Below, in pieces: positions 16,807 through 25,559 of a stretch of 64,000 nt of DNA. Every line of letters starts with the position of its first letter. The stretch's first letter is position 1. Below the pieces are notes generated by a model. That model searched no databases. It saw only the letters and a program-made list of their open reading frames with translations, and was not told where the DNA came from. This stretch comes from UBA6115 sp050952935 (lineage in GTDB: Bacteria; Bacillota; Clostridia; Christensenellales; Aristaeellaceae), in assembly GCA_050952935.1 (NCBI GenBank), contig JBMNLS010000002.1, positions 682,001 to 746,000 on the forward strand, given 5' to 3'. Both the position numbers and the translations under genes were made by a program.

Positions 16807-17073
16807 ATGGAGAAGGAACCCATTGTGGTGAACATTGACGGCAAGCGGTATATTTTGCCCGCCCAGGAAGACAGGGAGCATATCCAGCGAATCGCTGACC
16901 TGACTGACCGGCGCATCCGGGAAACCAGGGTTGCCAACCCTGCCCTCAGCCGGGAAGAGGCGGCGGTATCGGCGGCGCTTTCCATTGCCGATGAGCTGGT
17001 CAGGGCCAACCATGAGCTGCTCCGCTTGCGCAAACAACGGGGCAAGCAGCCAGGCGCCAGTGAAAAAAACTGA
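16807..17073 (+). CDS. zapA: Cell division protein ZapA
   Basis: An 88-residue ZapA: N-terminal beta-hairpin (VVNIDGKRYIL), then a long helix that forms the tetramer coiled coil (about residues 25-80). ZapA bundles FtsZ filaments at the division site. The ATG at 16807 is preferred; a GTG at 16798 overlaps the cyclophilin stop and is possible. The order zapA followed by a U32 peptidase and mutS2 is common in Clostridia and Bacilli. Confidence 0.85.
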   Translation: MEKEPIVVNIDGKRYILPAQEDREHIQRIADLTDRRIRETRVANPALSREEAAVSAALSIADELVRANHELLRLRKQRGKQPGASEKN

Positions 17074-19396
17074 GCTGCTGGCACCGGCCGGCAACCTTGA
17101 AAGCCTGCGGGCCGCCATCGCGGCGGGCGCAGACGCGGTTTATGTGGGCGCTTCAGCTTTTTCTGCGCGCGCCCAGGCCGGCTTTGACGGGGCGGCGCTG
17201 GAAGAAGCCATTGCGCTTGCGCACCTGCACGGCAGGCGGGTATATGTGGCTGTCAACACCCTGATCAAGCAGCGGGAATGGCCCGAGCTGCTGGAGTTGT
17301 TAAAACAGCTGGACAAACTCAGGCCCGATGCCATTTTAGTGCAGGATGTGGGGGTGCTCAGGCAAATCAAGGAATCGTTGCCCCAGATGCAGCTTCATGC
17401 CAGCACCCAGATGGCGGTTCACAATGCGCTGGGAGCCCAATGGCTGCTGAAAGCAGGCATCAGCCGGGTGGTGGTGGCCAGGGAATGCAGCCTGGATGAG
17501 ATACGCCGGATAGCGGACACAGGCATTGAGGCGGAGGTCTTTGTCCATGGCGCGCTGTGTGTCAGCGTCAGCGGTCAATGCCTGCTCTCCTCCCAGATTG
17601 GGGGGCGCAGCGGCAACAGGGGACGCTGCGCTCAGCCATGCAGACTGCCCTATCGCTACAAAGATCAGGATGGCGCGCTGCTCTCCATGCGGGATTTGAA
17701 CACCTTGGAGGGGATCCCTCAGATGCTTGCAGCCGGGGTCAGCAGTTTTAAGATCGAGGGCAGATTGAAGCGGCCAGAGTATATCACCGAGGTTGTATCC
17801 ATCTATCGCCATGCGCTGGATCTGGCCTTGGCGGGTAAGCCTTTGGAAAACACCGCACAATATCAGGAACGCCTGGCGCAGGTTTTTAACCGGGGCAATT
17901 TTTCCAAAGGGCATCTTTTTGGCGCTCAGGATGCTTCGCTCATTGGCCGGGAACGGGTATCCCACGAAGGGCTTCCCATTGGCCGCATCATAAAAGCCAG
18001 GCGGCATAAGGACATTGTGCTGGCGGAATGTACCCTCATAAAGCAGCTGAACAATGGCGATGGCCTGCAAATCAGGGATCAAAACGATCAGGAAATTATC
18101 TATTCGGGCAGGGATGTGCCGGCGGGGGAAGTCGCGACCCTCAGGCTCAGGGAAATGCCCCGGGGCGGTGAAGCAGTTTATCGCCTGGCGGATGAGGCGC
18201 AGCTGTCAAGCGCCCGGGCCCGGGCGGGCATCATGCCGGCCATATCTTTTGATGCGGAATTGGCGCTGACGGAAGGGCGGCCTGCCAGGCTCAGGCTGAC
18301 GACGGATGAGGGCATATCGGCCGCGGTCACAGGCGATGTCCCCGCTCCGGCAAAAAACCAGCCATTGAATGAAGTCACGGTAGCGTCCTATATCGGGAAA
18401 ACCGGCGGCACCCCCTTTTCACTAAAACGGCTTATGGTTACAAGCACAGCGCCACTTTTTATGCCGGCTGCCAGCCTTAACCAGCTTCGCCGGGACGGGT
18501 TAACAGCCTTGGAGGAAGCGATTCTGCAAGGCTATCAAACCCTTCCGGCCAGGCCCTGGGCGCTGAAAGAGACCGAGGACGATGCTGATCAGGCGCAGGA
18601 ACCCAGGCTGTACGCTGTTGTGCGCGATGCTGAGACATACCAGGCTTTGAAACAAGCCCGTCTGTGCAGGCTGATTTACGCCCCCAGTGACTTCCGCCTG
18701 GGGAAGCTAAGGGAAACCCTGGCGCTGCTTGATCGGGAGGACATCGTTGCCCTGCCGCCGCAAATGCGGGATGAAGCCATGGGTGAGGCCTTTGATTTGA
18801 TCGACAGGGCGGGGCATGTGATGATGCTAAGCAACATCAGCCAGCTTGCGCTGCCCCACAGGCGGGCATTTATCGCGGGTGACGGGATCCCAGTTTGGAA
18901 CAACCGGGCTGCCTTTGTGTTAAGACAGCAGGGTGCCAGGGCGATCTGCCTTTCCAGGGAGCTGGCGGAAGGGGAGATAATTGATCTTGATAAAATCATG
19001 GCCGAATGGATTTTGCCCGTGTATGGACGGTCCCGGGTGATGCTGCTCAACCACTGCCCCGAGCGTGTGAGGCGCGGTTTAACCGCAAACCGCGCAGGAT
19101 GCGGGCTGTGTGACCGGGGGGAAGGGCTTCGCGGGCAGGCGCTGGCCGACCGTTATCAGGCGGCATATCCGCTTCATCCGGTTCATTTTCCGGAGGGTTG
19201 CCTGATCGAGATGTATCACCATAGCCCCATCAACCTGCTTGATCGGGCGCCCAGAATGTCCTGGCTGATGGATTTTGTCAATGAAATGCCTGAGGAGGCG
19301 CTGAACGTTGCTCAAATCTATCATGATCTGATGGTGGGGAAATCGCCTCTTATTACCCCGCCCGCATTAGGCCGCTTTGCTGAAGGCGTCTTGTAA
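17060..19396 (+). CDS. U32 family peptidase with C-terminal DUF3656-like region
   Basis: A 778-residue protein. The N-terminal barrel (LLAPAGNLESLRAAIAAGAD...) contains the U32 signature EVFVHGALCVSVSGQCLLSS and the cysteine-rich RGRCAQPCRLPY. The C-terminal half, with further cysteines (NHCPERV, GCGLCDRG), is like the long form of the family. U32 proteins are linked to collagen-type proteolysis and to rRNA hydroxylation (RlhA); the cysteines suggest an iron-sulfur site. The start is the GTG at 17060 inside the zapA 3' end (14-nt overlap). A longer open frame to 16931 merely runs antiphase through zapA. Confidence 0.88.
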   Translation: MKKTELLAPAGNLESLRAAIAAGADAVYVGASAFSARAQAGFDGAALEEAIALAHLHGRRVYVAVNTLIKQREWPELLELLKQLDKLRPDAILVQDVGVLRQIKESLPQMQLHASTQMAVHNALGAQWLLKAGISRVVVARECSLDEIRRIADTGIEAEVFVHGALCVSVSGQCLLSSQIGGRSGNRGRCAQPCRLPYRYKDQDGALLSMRDLNTLEGIPQMLAAGVSSFKIEGRLKRPEYITEVVSIYRHALDLALAGKPLENTAQYQERLAQVFNRGNFSKGHLFGAQDASLIGRERVSHEGLPIGRIIKARRHKDIVLAECTLIKQLNNGDGLQIRDQNDQEIIYSGRDVPAGEVATLRLREMPRGGEAVYRLADEAQLSSARARAGIMPAISFDAELALTEGRPARLRLTTDEGISAAVTGDVPAPAKNQPLNEVTVASYIGKTGGTPFSLKRLMVTSTAPLFMPAASLNQLRRDGLTALEEAILQGYQTLPARPWALKETEDDADQAQEPRLYAVVRDAETYQALKQARLCRLIYAPSDFRLGKLRETLALLDREDIVALPPQMRDEAMGEAFDLIDRAGHVMMLSNISQLALPHRRAFIAGDGIPVWNNRAAFVLRQQGARAICLSRELAEGEIIDLDKIMAEWILPVYGRSRVMLLNHCPERVRRGLTANRAGCGLCDRGEGLRGQALADRYQAAYPLHPVHFPEGCLIEMYHHSPINLLDRAPRMSWLMDFVNEMPEEALNVAQIYHDLMVGKSPLITPPALGRFAEGVL

Positions 19397-19420
19397 TTAT
19401 CCTTAAATTGGAGCATATAT

Positions 19421-21769
19421 ATGAACGAGAAATCCCTGCGCACACTGGAATTTAACAAAATCAAGGATCTGCTGGCCAGCTATGCCATCACCGCCCTTGG
19501 GGAGGCGCGCTGTCAAAGCCTTTTGCCGGTTGCCAGGCTGGCCGATGTGGAGCGCATGCAGACAGAGACGGAGGAAGCCCTCAGGGTGCTGACCTACCGG
19601 GGGGATCACCCTCTGATCCCGTTTAAGGATGTGAGCGGCCAAATCAGCCTGTCTGAAAAAGGGGCCACCCTTTCTATCCGGGCGCTACTGGATGTGGCGG
19701 AGCTGCTGCGGGCCGCGAACGCGGGGCACAAGGCTTTGGCCGATGACGAGCTGGAGCGCAGCCCGCGCCTGAGCGCGCTGGCGGCCAGGCTGGTTCCCCT
19801 GCGCAGCCTTGAAAGGGAGATTACAAATGCCATCATCTCCGAGGAAGAAATATCGGATAACGCCAGCGCCCAGCTGGCGGACATCCGCCGCCATATCCGC
19901 CTGTGCAATGACCGGGTGCGGGATAAGCTCCAGTCCATGGTGCACAGCGCCAGCTATGCCAAATACCTTCAGGATGCGATTATCACCGTGCGCTCGGGGC
20001 GCTATGTGCTGCCGGTGCGCCAGGAATACCGCCAGATGGTGCCAGGTCTGGTGCATGATCAGTCATCCTCAGGCGCCACGCTTTATATTGAGCCCATGGC
20101 GGTTGTGGAAGCGGGCAATGAGCTGAAGGAGTGGGAAATCAAAGAGCGTCTTGAGATTGAACGGATTCTGGCTCATCTGTCATCCCAGGTGGCTGAAAAT
20201 GCCGATGCGCTGTATGAAAACCTTGATATCCTCACGGAAATCGACTTCCGCTTCGCGAAGGCGGCCTATGCCAGGGAAATCAGCGCCATCAAACCGAAGC
20301 TGAATGACCGGGGCTTCATCCGTTTTGTGCAGGTGCGCCATCCGCTGATCCCCAGGGATGTGGTGGTGCCCTGTGATTTATACTTGGGGGATGATTTTAC
20401 CACACTGATTATCACCGGACCCAACACCGGCGGCAAAACTGTGACGCTGAAAACGGTGGGCCTTATCAGCCTGATGGCATTGTCCGGGCTTCATGTGCCC
20501 GGTAAGTTGGGCACTGAGGTGGCCGTGTTTGAGCAGGTGTTTGCCGATATTGGCGATGAACAGAGCATTGAGCAGTCCCTGTCCACCTTTTCCTCCCATA
20601 TGACCAACATTGTTTCCATCCTGTTGGAGGCGGACAGGCGTGATCTGGTGCTGTTTGACGAGCTGGGCGCCGGCACCGACCCCACAGAGGGCGCGGCCCT
20701 GGCCCAGGCCATTCTTGAGCAGATGCGCGCCCACCAAATCCGCACCATCGCAACGACGCATTACAGCGAGCTGAAAGCCTACGCCCTTTCCACCCCCGGT
20801 GTTCAAAACGCCAGCGTTGAATTTGATGTCAGCACCCTGAGCCCCACCTACCGGCTGCTGATAGGCGTGCCCGGGAAATCCAACGCTTTTGAGATTTCCA
20901 AGCGCCTGGGGCTGCCGCAGCGCCTGATTGAGTCCGCTCAAACACTTCTCAGCCATGAGGCGGTGAAGTTTGAGGATATCATCGCCAATGCCGAAGCCCA
21001 CCGGCAGGCGGCGGAAAAGGAGCGCCGGCTGGCAGAGGAGGCCCAGGAAGAAATCCAGCAGCTGCGCAGGGAGGCGGAGAAAAAATATCAGGAAATTGCC
21101 CAGGAACGGCAGAATGCCCGGCAAAAGGCCCGGGATGAGGCCAAACGCATCCTGGAAAAAGCCAAGCGGGAGAGCGCCACTGTGCTGGATGAGCTGAGGG
21201 CGCTGAAAACCAGCGATCCCAACGCCGTCAACCGCCTGCGCCGCCGCATGCGCGATGCTGAGAATGAGCTGACCGAGTCCTTCCCCGGCCTTGAGATCGG
21301 CGAATCCCTCAACCCCGATGAGATGAGCGTGGGCATGCCGGTGCTGCTTGGCATGAACAATGCCCCTGCCACCCTTCTTTCCCTGCCGGACGCCAAAAAT
21401 GAGGTGCAGGTGCAGGCGGGGGCTGTTAAGATGCGGGTATCTGTTGATCAATTGCTTCCTGCCCCCCAGAAACGGGAAAAAAAGAAAACCGTGGTGAGCA
21501 CCAGCACAGCCGCCGCCACCCGCAGCGTGAAAATGGAATGCGATGTGCGGGGGATGGCGCTGGACGAGGCCATTGTCGAGGTGGACAATTATCTGGACAG
21601 CGCCGTGCTGGCGGGATATCACGAGGTATCCATCATCCATGGAAAAGGCATGGGTACACTGCGCAGCGGGCTTAACGACCATCTGAAGCGCCATCCTCTC
21701 CTTGCAGGCCACCGGGCGGGCCGCTATGGGGAAGGGGAGGCGGGGGTCACGGTGGTTACGCTCAAATAG
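19421..21769 (+). CDS. mutS2: Endonuclease MutS2
   Basis: A 782-residue MutS2. It has the clamp/lever region without the MutS mismatch-binding domain, then the ATPase with Walker A TGPNTGGKTVTLKTVGL and Walker B LVLFDELGAGTDPTEGAAL. A long coiled coil follows (about residues 515-620), and a C-terminal Smr nuclease domain (DVRGMALDEAI, HGKGMGTLR). It acts in suppression of recombination and in rescue of collided ribosomes in Gram-positives. GGAG precedes the ATG by 7 nt. It stands apart from the U32 gene by 24 nt and may share its transcript. Confidence 0.95.
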   Translation: MNEKSLRTLEFNKIKDLLASYAITALGEARCQSLLPVARLADVERMQTETEEALRVLTYRGDHPLIPFKDVSGQISLSEKGATLSIRALLDVAELLRAANAGHKALADDELERSPRLSALAARLVPLRSLEREITNAIISEEEISDNASAQLADIRRHIRLCNDRVRDKLQSMVHSASYAKYLQDAIITVRSGRYVLPVRQEYRQMVPGLVHDQSSSGATLYIEPMAVVEAGNELKEWEIKERLEIERILAHLSSQVAENADALYENLDILTEIDFRFAKAAYAREISAIKPKLNDRGFIRFVQVRHPLIPRDVVVPCDLYLGDDFTTLIITGPNTGGKTVTLKTVGLISLMALSGLHVPGKLGTEVAVFEQVFADIGDEQSIEQSLSTFSSHMTNIVSILLEADRRDLVLFDELGAGTDPTEGAALAQAILEQMRAHQIRTIATTHYSELKAYALSTPGVQNASVEFDVSTLSPTYRLLIGVPGKSNAFEISKRLGLPQRLIESAQTLLSHEAVKFEDIIANAEAHRQAAEKERRLAEEAQEEIQQLRREAEKKYQEIAQERQNARQKARDEAKRILEKAKRESATVLDELRALKTSDPNAVNRLRRRMRDAENELTESFPGLEIGESLNPDEMSVGMPVLLGMNNAPATLLSLPDAKNEVQVQAGAVKMRVSVDQLLPAPQKREKKKTVVSTSTAAATRSVKMECDVRGMALDEAIVEVDNYLDSAVLAGYHEVSIIHGKGMGTLRSGLNDHLKRHPLLAGHRAGRYGEGEAGVTVVTLK

Positions 21770-21859
21770 AGTTTACAAATCATTCAGCCCTTGGTCTGAA
21801 AAGAGACAAACTCTCAAAATATGATAAGATGATTTAAACGAGAATGCGGGGTGAAAAGC

Positions 21860-22552
21860 ATGAAACAATTGATTATGGTGGTGGATGACGACTTGAACAT
21901 CGCCAAGCTGATCAAGCTGTACCTGGAAAAAGACGGCTATGAGGTCATCCATAGCGCCCGGGGGGATGACGCGCTGGCGCAGCTGAAAAAAATATCGCCA
22001 GCTCTGATTTTGCTGGATATCATGCTGCCCGGCATGGACGGCTGGCAGGTGTGCAAGGCCATCCGGTTGCAAAGCAAGGTGCCCATCATCATGCTAAGCG
22101 CCAAGGACGAAACGATAGACAAGGTTTTGGGCCTGGAACTGGGCGCTGACGACTATATTACCAAGCCCTTTGAGCCCAAGGAGCTTCTGGCCCGGGTGAA
22201 GGCCGTGCTGCGGCGCGGAGCGCCTGAGGAGGACAGCATGGGCGACAGCCTCAGCTTCCCCGGGCTATCCATTAACAAGGCCAGCTATGAGGTGCTCTAC
22301 GAAGGGAACCCGGTGCAAATGCCCCCCAAGGAGCTGGAATTGCTGTTTTTCCTGGCCAAGCACCAGAACCTGGTCTTTACCCGGGAACAGCTGCTGGAAA
22401 AGGTGTGGGGGTTTGACTATTTTGGCGACAGCCGCACGGTGGATGTGCATGTGAAGCGGCTGCGGGAAAAACTGCCTGGCAGTGAGAAATATGGCTGGTT
22501 TATCCGCACCATCTGGTCGGTGGGCTATAAGTTTGAGGTTAAACAGGTTTGA
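21860..22552 (+). CDS. Response regulator, OmpR/PhoB family
   Basis: A 230-residue two-domain regulator. The receiver domain has acidic pocket VVDDD, phospho-acceptor Asp in LILLDIMLPGMDGWQV, Thr/Ser in IIMLSAKD and Lys in DDYITKPFEPKELLARV. The C-terminal winged helix has the recognition region DSRTVDVHVKRLREKL. The ATG at 21860 is preferred (GGGGTG 7 nt upstream); a GTG three codons earlier is possible. It is co-transcribed with the histidine kinase, which starts inside its stop codon. The stimulus is unknown. Confidence 0.93.
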   Translation: MKQLIMVVDDDLNIAKLIKLYLEKDGYEVIHSARGDDALAQLKKISPALILLDIMLPGMDGWQVCKAIRLQSKVPIIMLSAKDETIDKVLGLELGADDYITKPFEPKELLARVKAVLRRGAPEEDSMGDSLSFPGLSINKASYEVLYEGNPVQMPPKELELLFFLAKHQNLVFTREQLLEKVWGFDYFGDSRTVDVHVKRLREKLPGSEKYGWFIRTIWSVGYKFEVKQV

Positions 22553-24018
22553 GCCGGGGCATCTTTGGAAAGCTCATGGCGCTGTTTGCCGCCGTGATCC
22601 TCATCTGTGTGCTGTTGATGCTGGGGGTTTTTGGCATCAGCGCCAGGGATGCCCAGATTGCCGGACGGGTGCAGGCGTTGAAGACCCAGGCCTATGACAT
22701 CGCTTATTTAGCTTCCATTCCTCAGCCCCAGAGCATCAGCGCCCTGCTGACGCTGGGCGGCACCTCCACCCGGCAGCTGATGGAACGAAAGCTGCGGGAT
22801 GTTTATCAGGAATATGGGGCTTATGCCCTGGTGGTTGACCGCACTGGGCAGATGACTTCCTATTTTTCCTCTGTGCTGAATGAAAACACGGAATTGTCCA
22901 CCACCTTTGAGCCCAAAACCATTATAGACACGCTGATCCAGGTGCTGAATGGACAGGAGGTGGTGCGCCAGACAGAAGGGGCCCAGGGCACCATGTTCAC
23001 CGTGGCCGTGCCCTGGAAACAGGGCGAGCGGGTGCTAGGGGCTGTCTATATCCAAACTGCGGCCCAAACCGTGCGCGAATCCTATGAGGGAATATGGCTT
23101 AATGCCGCTCTCGCCTCCCTTTTTGCGGCTGTGGTGGCGGCGGTGATCGCCTACTTTTTTACCCGGCGCTTGGTGCGCCCGCTTCAGGAAATCGCTCAGC
23201 ACGCGGGCACCATGGCCCGTGGCCTACCGGTGCCCCAAATTTCTGAATCAGGGGTGAGGGAGTTAAATGAGCTGGCCGTGTCCTTTAACCACATGTCAAA
23301 GCAGATTCAGGATACTGAGCGCATCCGCCGGGATTTTATCGCCAACCTTTCCCACGAGCTGCGCTCTCCCATGACCAACATTCAGGGCTTCATCCAGGGG
23401 ATGATAGACGGCACCATCAGCCCGGAAGAGGCAAAGCCTTATCTGGACATTGTGCTGAGCGAAACCAAGCGGTTAAATGCCCTGATCGCGGGATTGTTTC
23501 GCCTTTCCCAGGCTGAAAGCCCGGAATCCCCCCTGGTGATGAGCCATTTTGACATCTGCGAACTCGTGCGCCTGGTGGTCATCACCAAACTTCCGCAGAT
23601 TGAGGGCAAAGGCATTGAAGTCCTGACCGATTTTGAGGAAGAGAACCTCTATGTCAAGGCCGCCCGGGATTCAATTGAGCAGGTGCTGATCAACCTTCTG
23701 GACAACGCCATCAAGTTCACCCCCAGCGGCGGGGAAATCCGCGTGGTCATCCGCAGGCAAAACACAAACCAGATAGCCGTTACGGTATATGACAACGGCA
23801 TTGGCGTGCTTCCTGAGGAAAGGGACCGTTTGTTTGAGCGCTTTTATAAATCGGATCAGGCCCATGCCTCAGGGGATGGCAGCGGCCTGGGCCTGGCCAT
23901 CTCCAAATCGATCATGGAGCGGCACGGGCAGAGCATCCGCCTGATTGACAGCGTCCGTGGCGCTGCCTTTGAGTTTACCCTGGCGGCAGGGGAGGGCCCC
24001 AAGCGCAATGCGGATTAA
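22549..24018 (+). CDS. Sensor histidine kinase
   Basis: A 489-residue membrane kinase. TM1 lies near residues 7-27, followed by an extracytoplasmic sensor domain to about 180, TM2 at about 183-203, HAMP, HisKA with phospho-His in FIANLSHELRSPMTN, and HATPase with N box LLDNAIKFTPSGG, DNGIGV and GDGSGLGLAI. The start is a TTG overlapping the regulator stop by 4 nt (TTGA), implying coupling. It phosphorylates the adjacent PhoB-type regulator. The sensor domain is not recognisable, so the signal is unknown. Confidence 0.92.
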   Translation: MSRGIFGKLMALFAAVILICVLLMLGVFGISARDAQIAGRVQALKTQAYDIAYLASIPQPQSISALLTLGGTSTRQLMERKLRDVYQEYGAYALVVDRTGQMTSYFSSVLNENTELSTTFEPKTIIDTLIQVLNGQEVVRQTEGAQGTMFTVAVPWKQGERVLGAVYIQTAAQTVRESYEGIWLNAALASLFAAVVAAVIAYFFTRRLVRPLQEIAQHAGTMARGLPVPQISESGVRELNELAVSFNHMSKQIQDTERIRRDFIANLSHELRSPMTNIQGFIQGMIDGTISPEEAKPYLDIVLSETKRLNALIAGLFRLSQAESPESPLVMSHFDICELVRLVVITKLPQIEGKGIEVLTDFEEENLYVKAARDSIEQVLINLLDNAIKFTPSGGEIRVVIRRQNTNQIAVTVYDNGIGVLPEERDRLFERFYKSDQAHASGDGSGLGLAISKSIMERHGQSIRLIDSVRGAAFEFTLAAGEGPKRNAD

Positions 24019-24862
24019 GGCCAGAGCAAAAATCAACTGGGCCCTCAATGTGCTGGGCAAGCGGACGGACGGCTATCATGATCTGGATATGCTCAACCAG
24101 CGCCTGGCGCTGGCGGACGACATCAGGTTCACCGTGGCGGATGAAATATCTCTGTCCGTTACAGGGGCTGGAGACAGAAGTGTCCCTGACGATCAGAGCA
24201 ACCTGGTATGGCGGGCGGCGGCGGCCCTTCAGGCGCGATGCGCCCATCCTGTTGGTGTCCACATCAGCCTTCACAAGCGCATCCCATCAGGCGCTGGCCT
24301 TGGCGGGGGCAGCGCTGACGCCGCAGCGGTGCTGATGGGCCTTAACTATCTGTGGGATATGGGCTTATCCCTTCAGGCGCTGCGGGATATTGGCCTGTCG
24401 CTGGGGGCGGATGTTCCCTACTGCCTGGCCGGAGGCTTTGCCCGGGTGGGCGGCATTGGGGAGGTCATCCAGCCTATTTCCCACGCGCCACTGGCTCACC
24501 TGGTCATGATCCAGCCCAAAACCTCTCTGTCTACCAAAGCGGTTTTTGCTCAATTGCATACGCACCCTGCGGCAGCGGCGGCCGATATTCCCCGTGCCGC
24601 CCATCAGCTTATCAGCCGTGACTTTATGAATTTAAGCCTTTATGCCGTCAACCAGCTGCAAGGCGCCGCCCAGACACTGTGCCCTGAAATGGCTGTAGCT
24701 TTGGATGATCTAAAATCCGCCGGCGCATTGTTTGCCGGCATGTCAGGCGCGGGCTCGGTGGTGTTTGGCGCTTTTGACAGCGCCGCACAAGCGAAAAAAG
24801 CGCATGACGCGCTTAAAACCAAATGGGAAACCTGTCTTCAGACCCGGACGATATCAGGATAA
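24008..24862 (+). CDS. ispE: 4-diphosphocytidyl-2-C-methyl-D-erythritol kinase
   Basis: A 284-residue GHMP kinase that phosphorylates CDP-methylerythritol in the MEP isoprenoid pathway. The N-terminal KARAKINWALNVLGKRTDGY and the ATP loop PSGAGLGGGSADAAAVL are diagnostic, as is the C-terminal GAGSVVFG. The start at 24008 lies inside the kinase gene (11-nt overlap); a longer frame to 23945 has no family match. It shows the organism uses the MEP rather than the mevalonate route. Confidence 0.94.
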   Translation: MRIKARAKINWALNVLGKRTDGYHDLDMLNQRLALADDIRFTVADEISLSVTGAGDRSVPDDQSNLVWRAAAALQARCAHPVGVHISLHKRIPSGAGLGGGSADAAAVLMGLNYLWDMGLSLQALRDIGLSLGADVPYCLAGGFARVGGIGEVIQPISHAPLAHLVMIQPKTSLSTKAVFAQLHTHPAAAAADIPRAAHQLISRDFMNLSLYAVNQLQGAAQTLCPEMAVALDDLKSAGALFAGMSGAGSVVFGAFDSAAQAKKAHDALKTKWETCLQTRTISG

Positions 24863-24868
24863 GCGCTG

Positions 24869-25351
24869 CTACTGCGCCAGGATCGCCTGCAATGCCGTCA
24901 GGTGGGTGAGCGTGGTGGTGCGTATTTCCAGCGTGCTGGATGTGGCGGTTTGTATGGTCGTCTCATATACATCAATATCGTGATACAGGGCTGCAATGGC
25001 CTCAGTGGGCACAATGCGCCCGCCTTCACCGAAGACGGAGATGGCGATGCTGTTCATCTGGTCGATGTTGTAGATATATTGCCTAACCAGCGCCAGCTTG
25101 CTGCCGGTGTTGGATTGGACGCCGCCGGTGAGCCTGCTCACCTGGTCGATGGCATCAATCAGCGCGCTGTTGATTCTGCGCTCCAGCTGCTCTTTGACGC
25201 GGTTGATGGTAAAGGCCTGGTTACCTCCCCAAATGCCAAGCCCTATCACGCCCAGAAGCAAAACCAAGGTCACCCCTAGCAGCAATCGGCGCTGGAATCG
25301 GGTGCCATACTGGGCCATGGTGGGCTTTTTCTGATAACGGTAGCTGTTCAT
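24869..25351 (-). CDS. Membrane-anchored protein of unknown function
   Basis: A 160-residue protein with a short basic cytoplasmic N-terminus, one transmembrane helix (LLLGVTLVLLLGVIGLGIWG) and an outward-facing helical part of about 110 residues rich in Ala, Ile and Thr. I do not recognise a family. GAGGTGAC precedes the chosen ATG. It is convergent with ispE, 6 nt apart, with no clear terminator between. The extracellular helices could form a sensor or adhesin-like rod, but nothing proves it. Confidence 0.65.
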   Translation of the reverse strand: MNSYRYQKKPTMAQYGTRFQRRLLLGVTLVLLLGVIGLGIWGGNQAFTINRVKEQLERRINSALIDAIDQVSRLTGGVQSNTGSKLALVRQYIYNIDQMNSIAISVFGEGGRIVPTEAIAALYHDIDVYETTIQTATSSTLEIRTTTLTHLTALQAILAQ

Positions 25352-25559
25352 GTCACCTCGTTGCGTGATGCTTATTCGTAAACATATTTTACCATGTTTT
25401 CCCGGTATGGACAATCCGTCGTAATAGTGGACGATTACCGTTTTCGATCTTGATTATTGTTTCCAGATTCTGATTCGTAAAAATCCCCATAAGAACACTC
25501 GTACCTGCAAAGTGAAGACCCTCTATATCCTGTGCTTTTTTACATATGTTGTTTTATAT

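Noticed and set aside
20378..21712. A 444-codon open frame antisense to mutS2
   Set aside because: It lies fully inside a clear mutS2 gene, has no ribosome site or family motif, and is of the sort produced by GC-rich codon usage. Similar antisense frames over lysS, recR, pyrB and the DUF4340 gene were rejected for the same reason.
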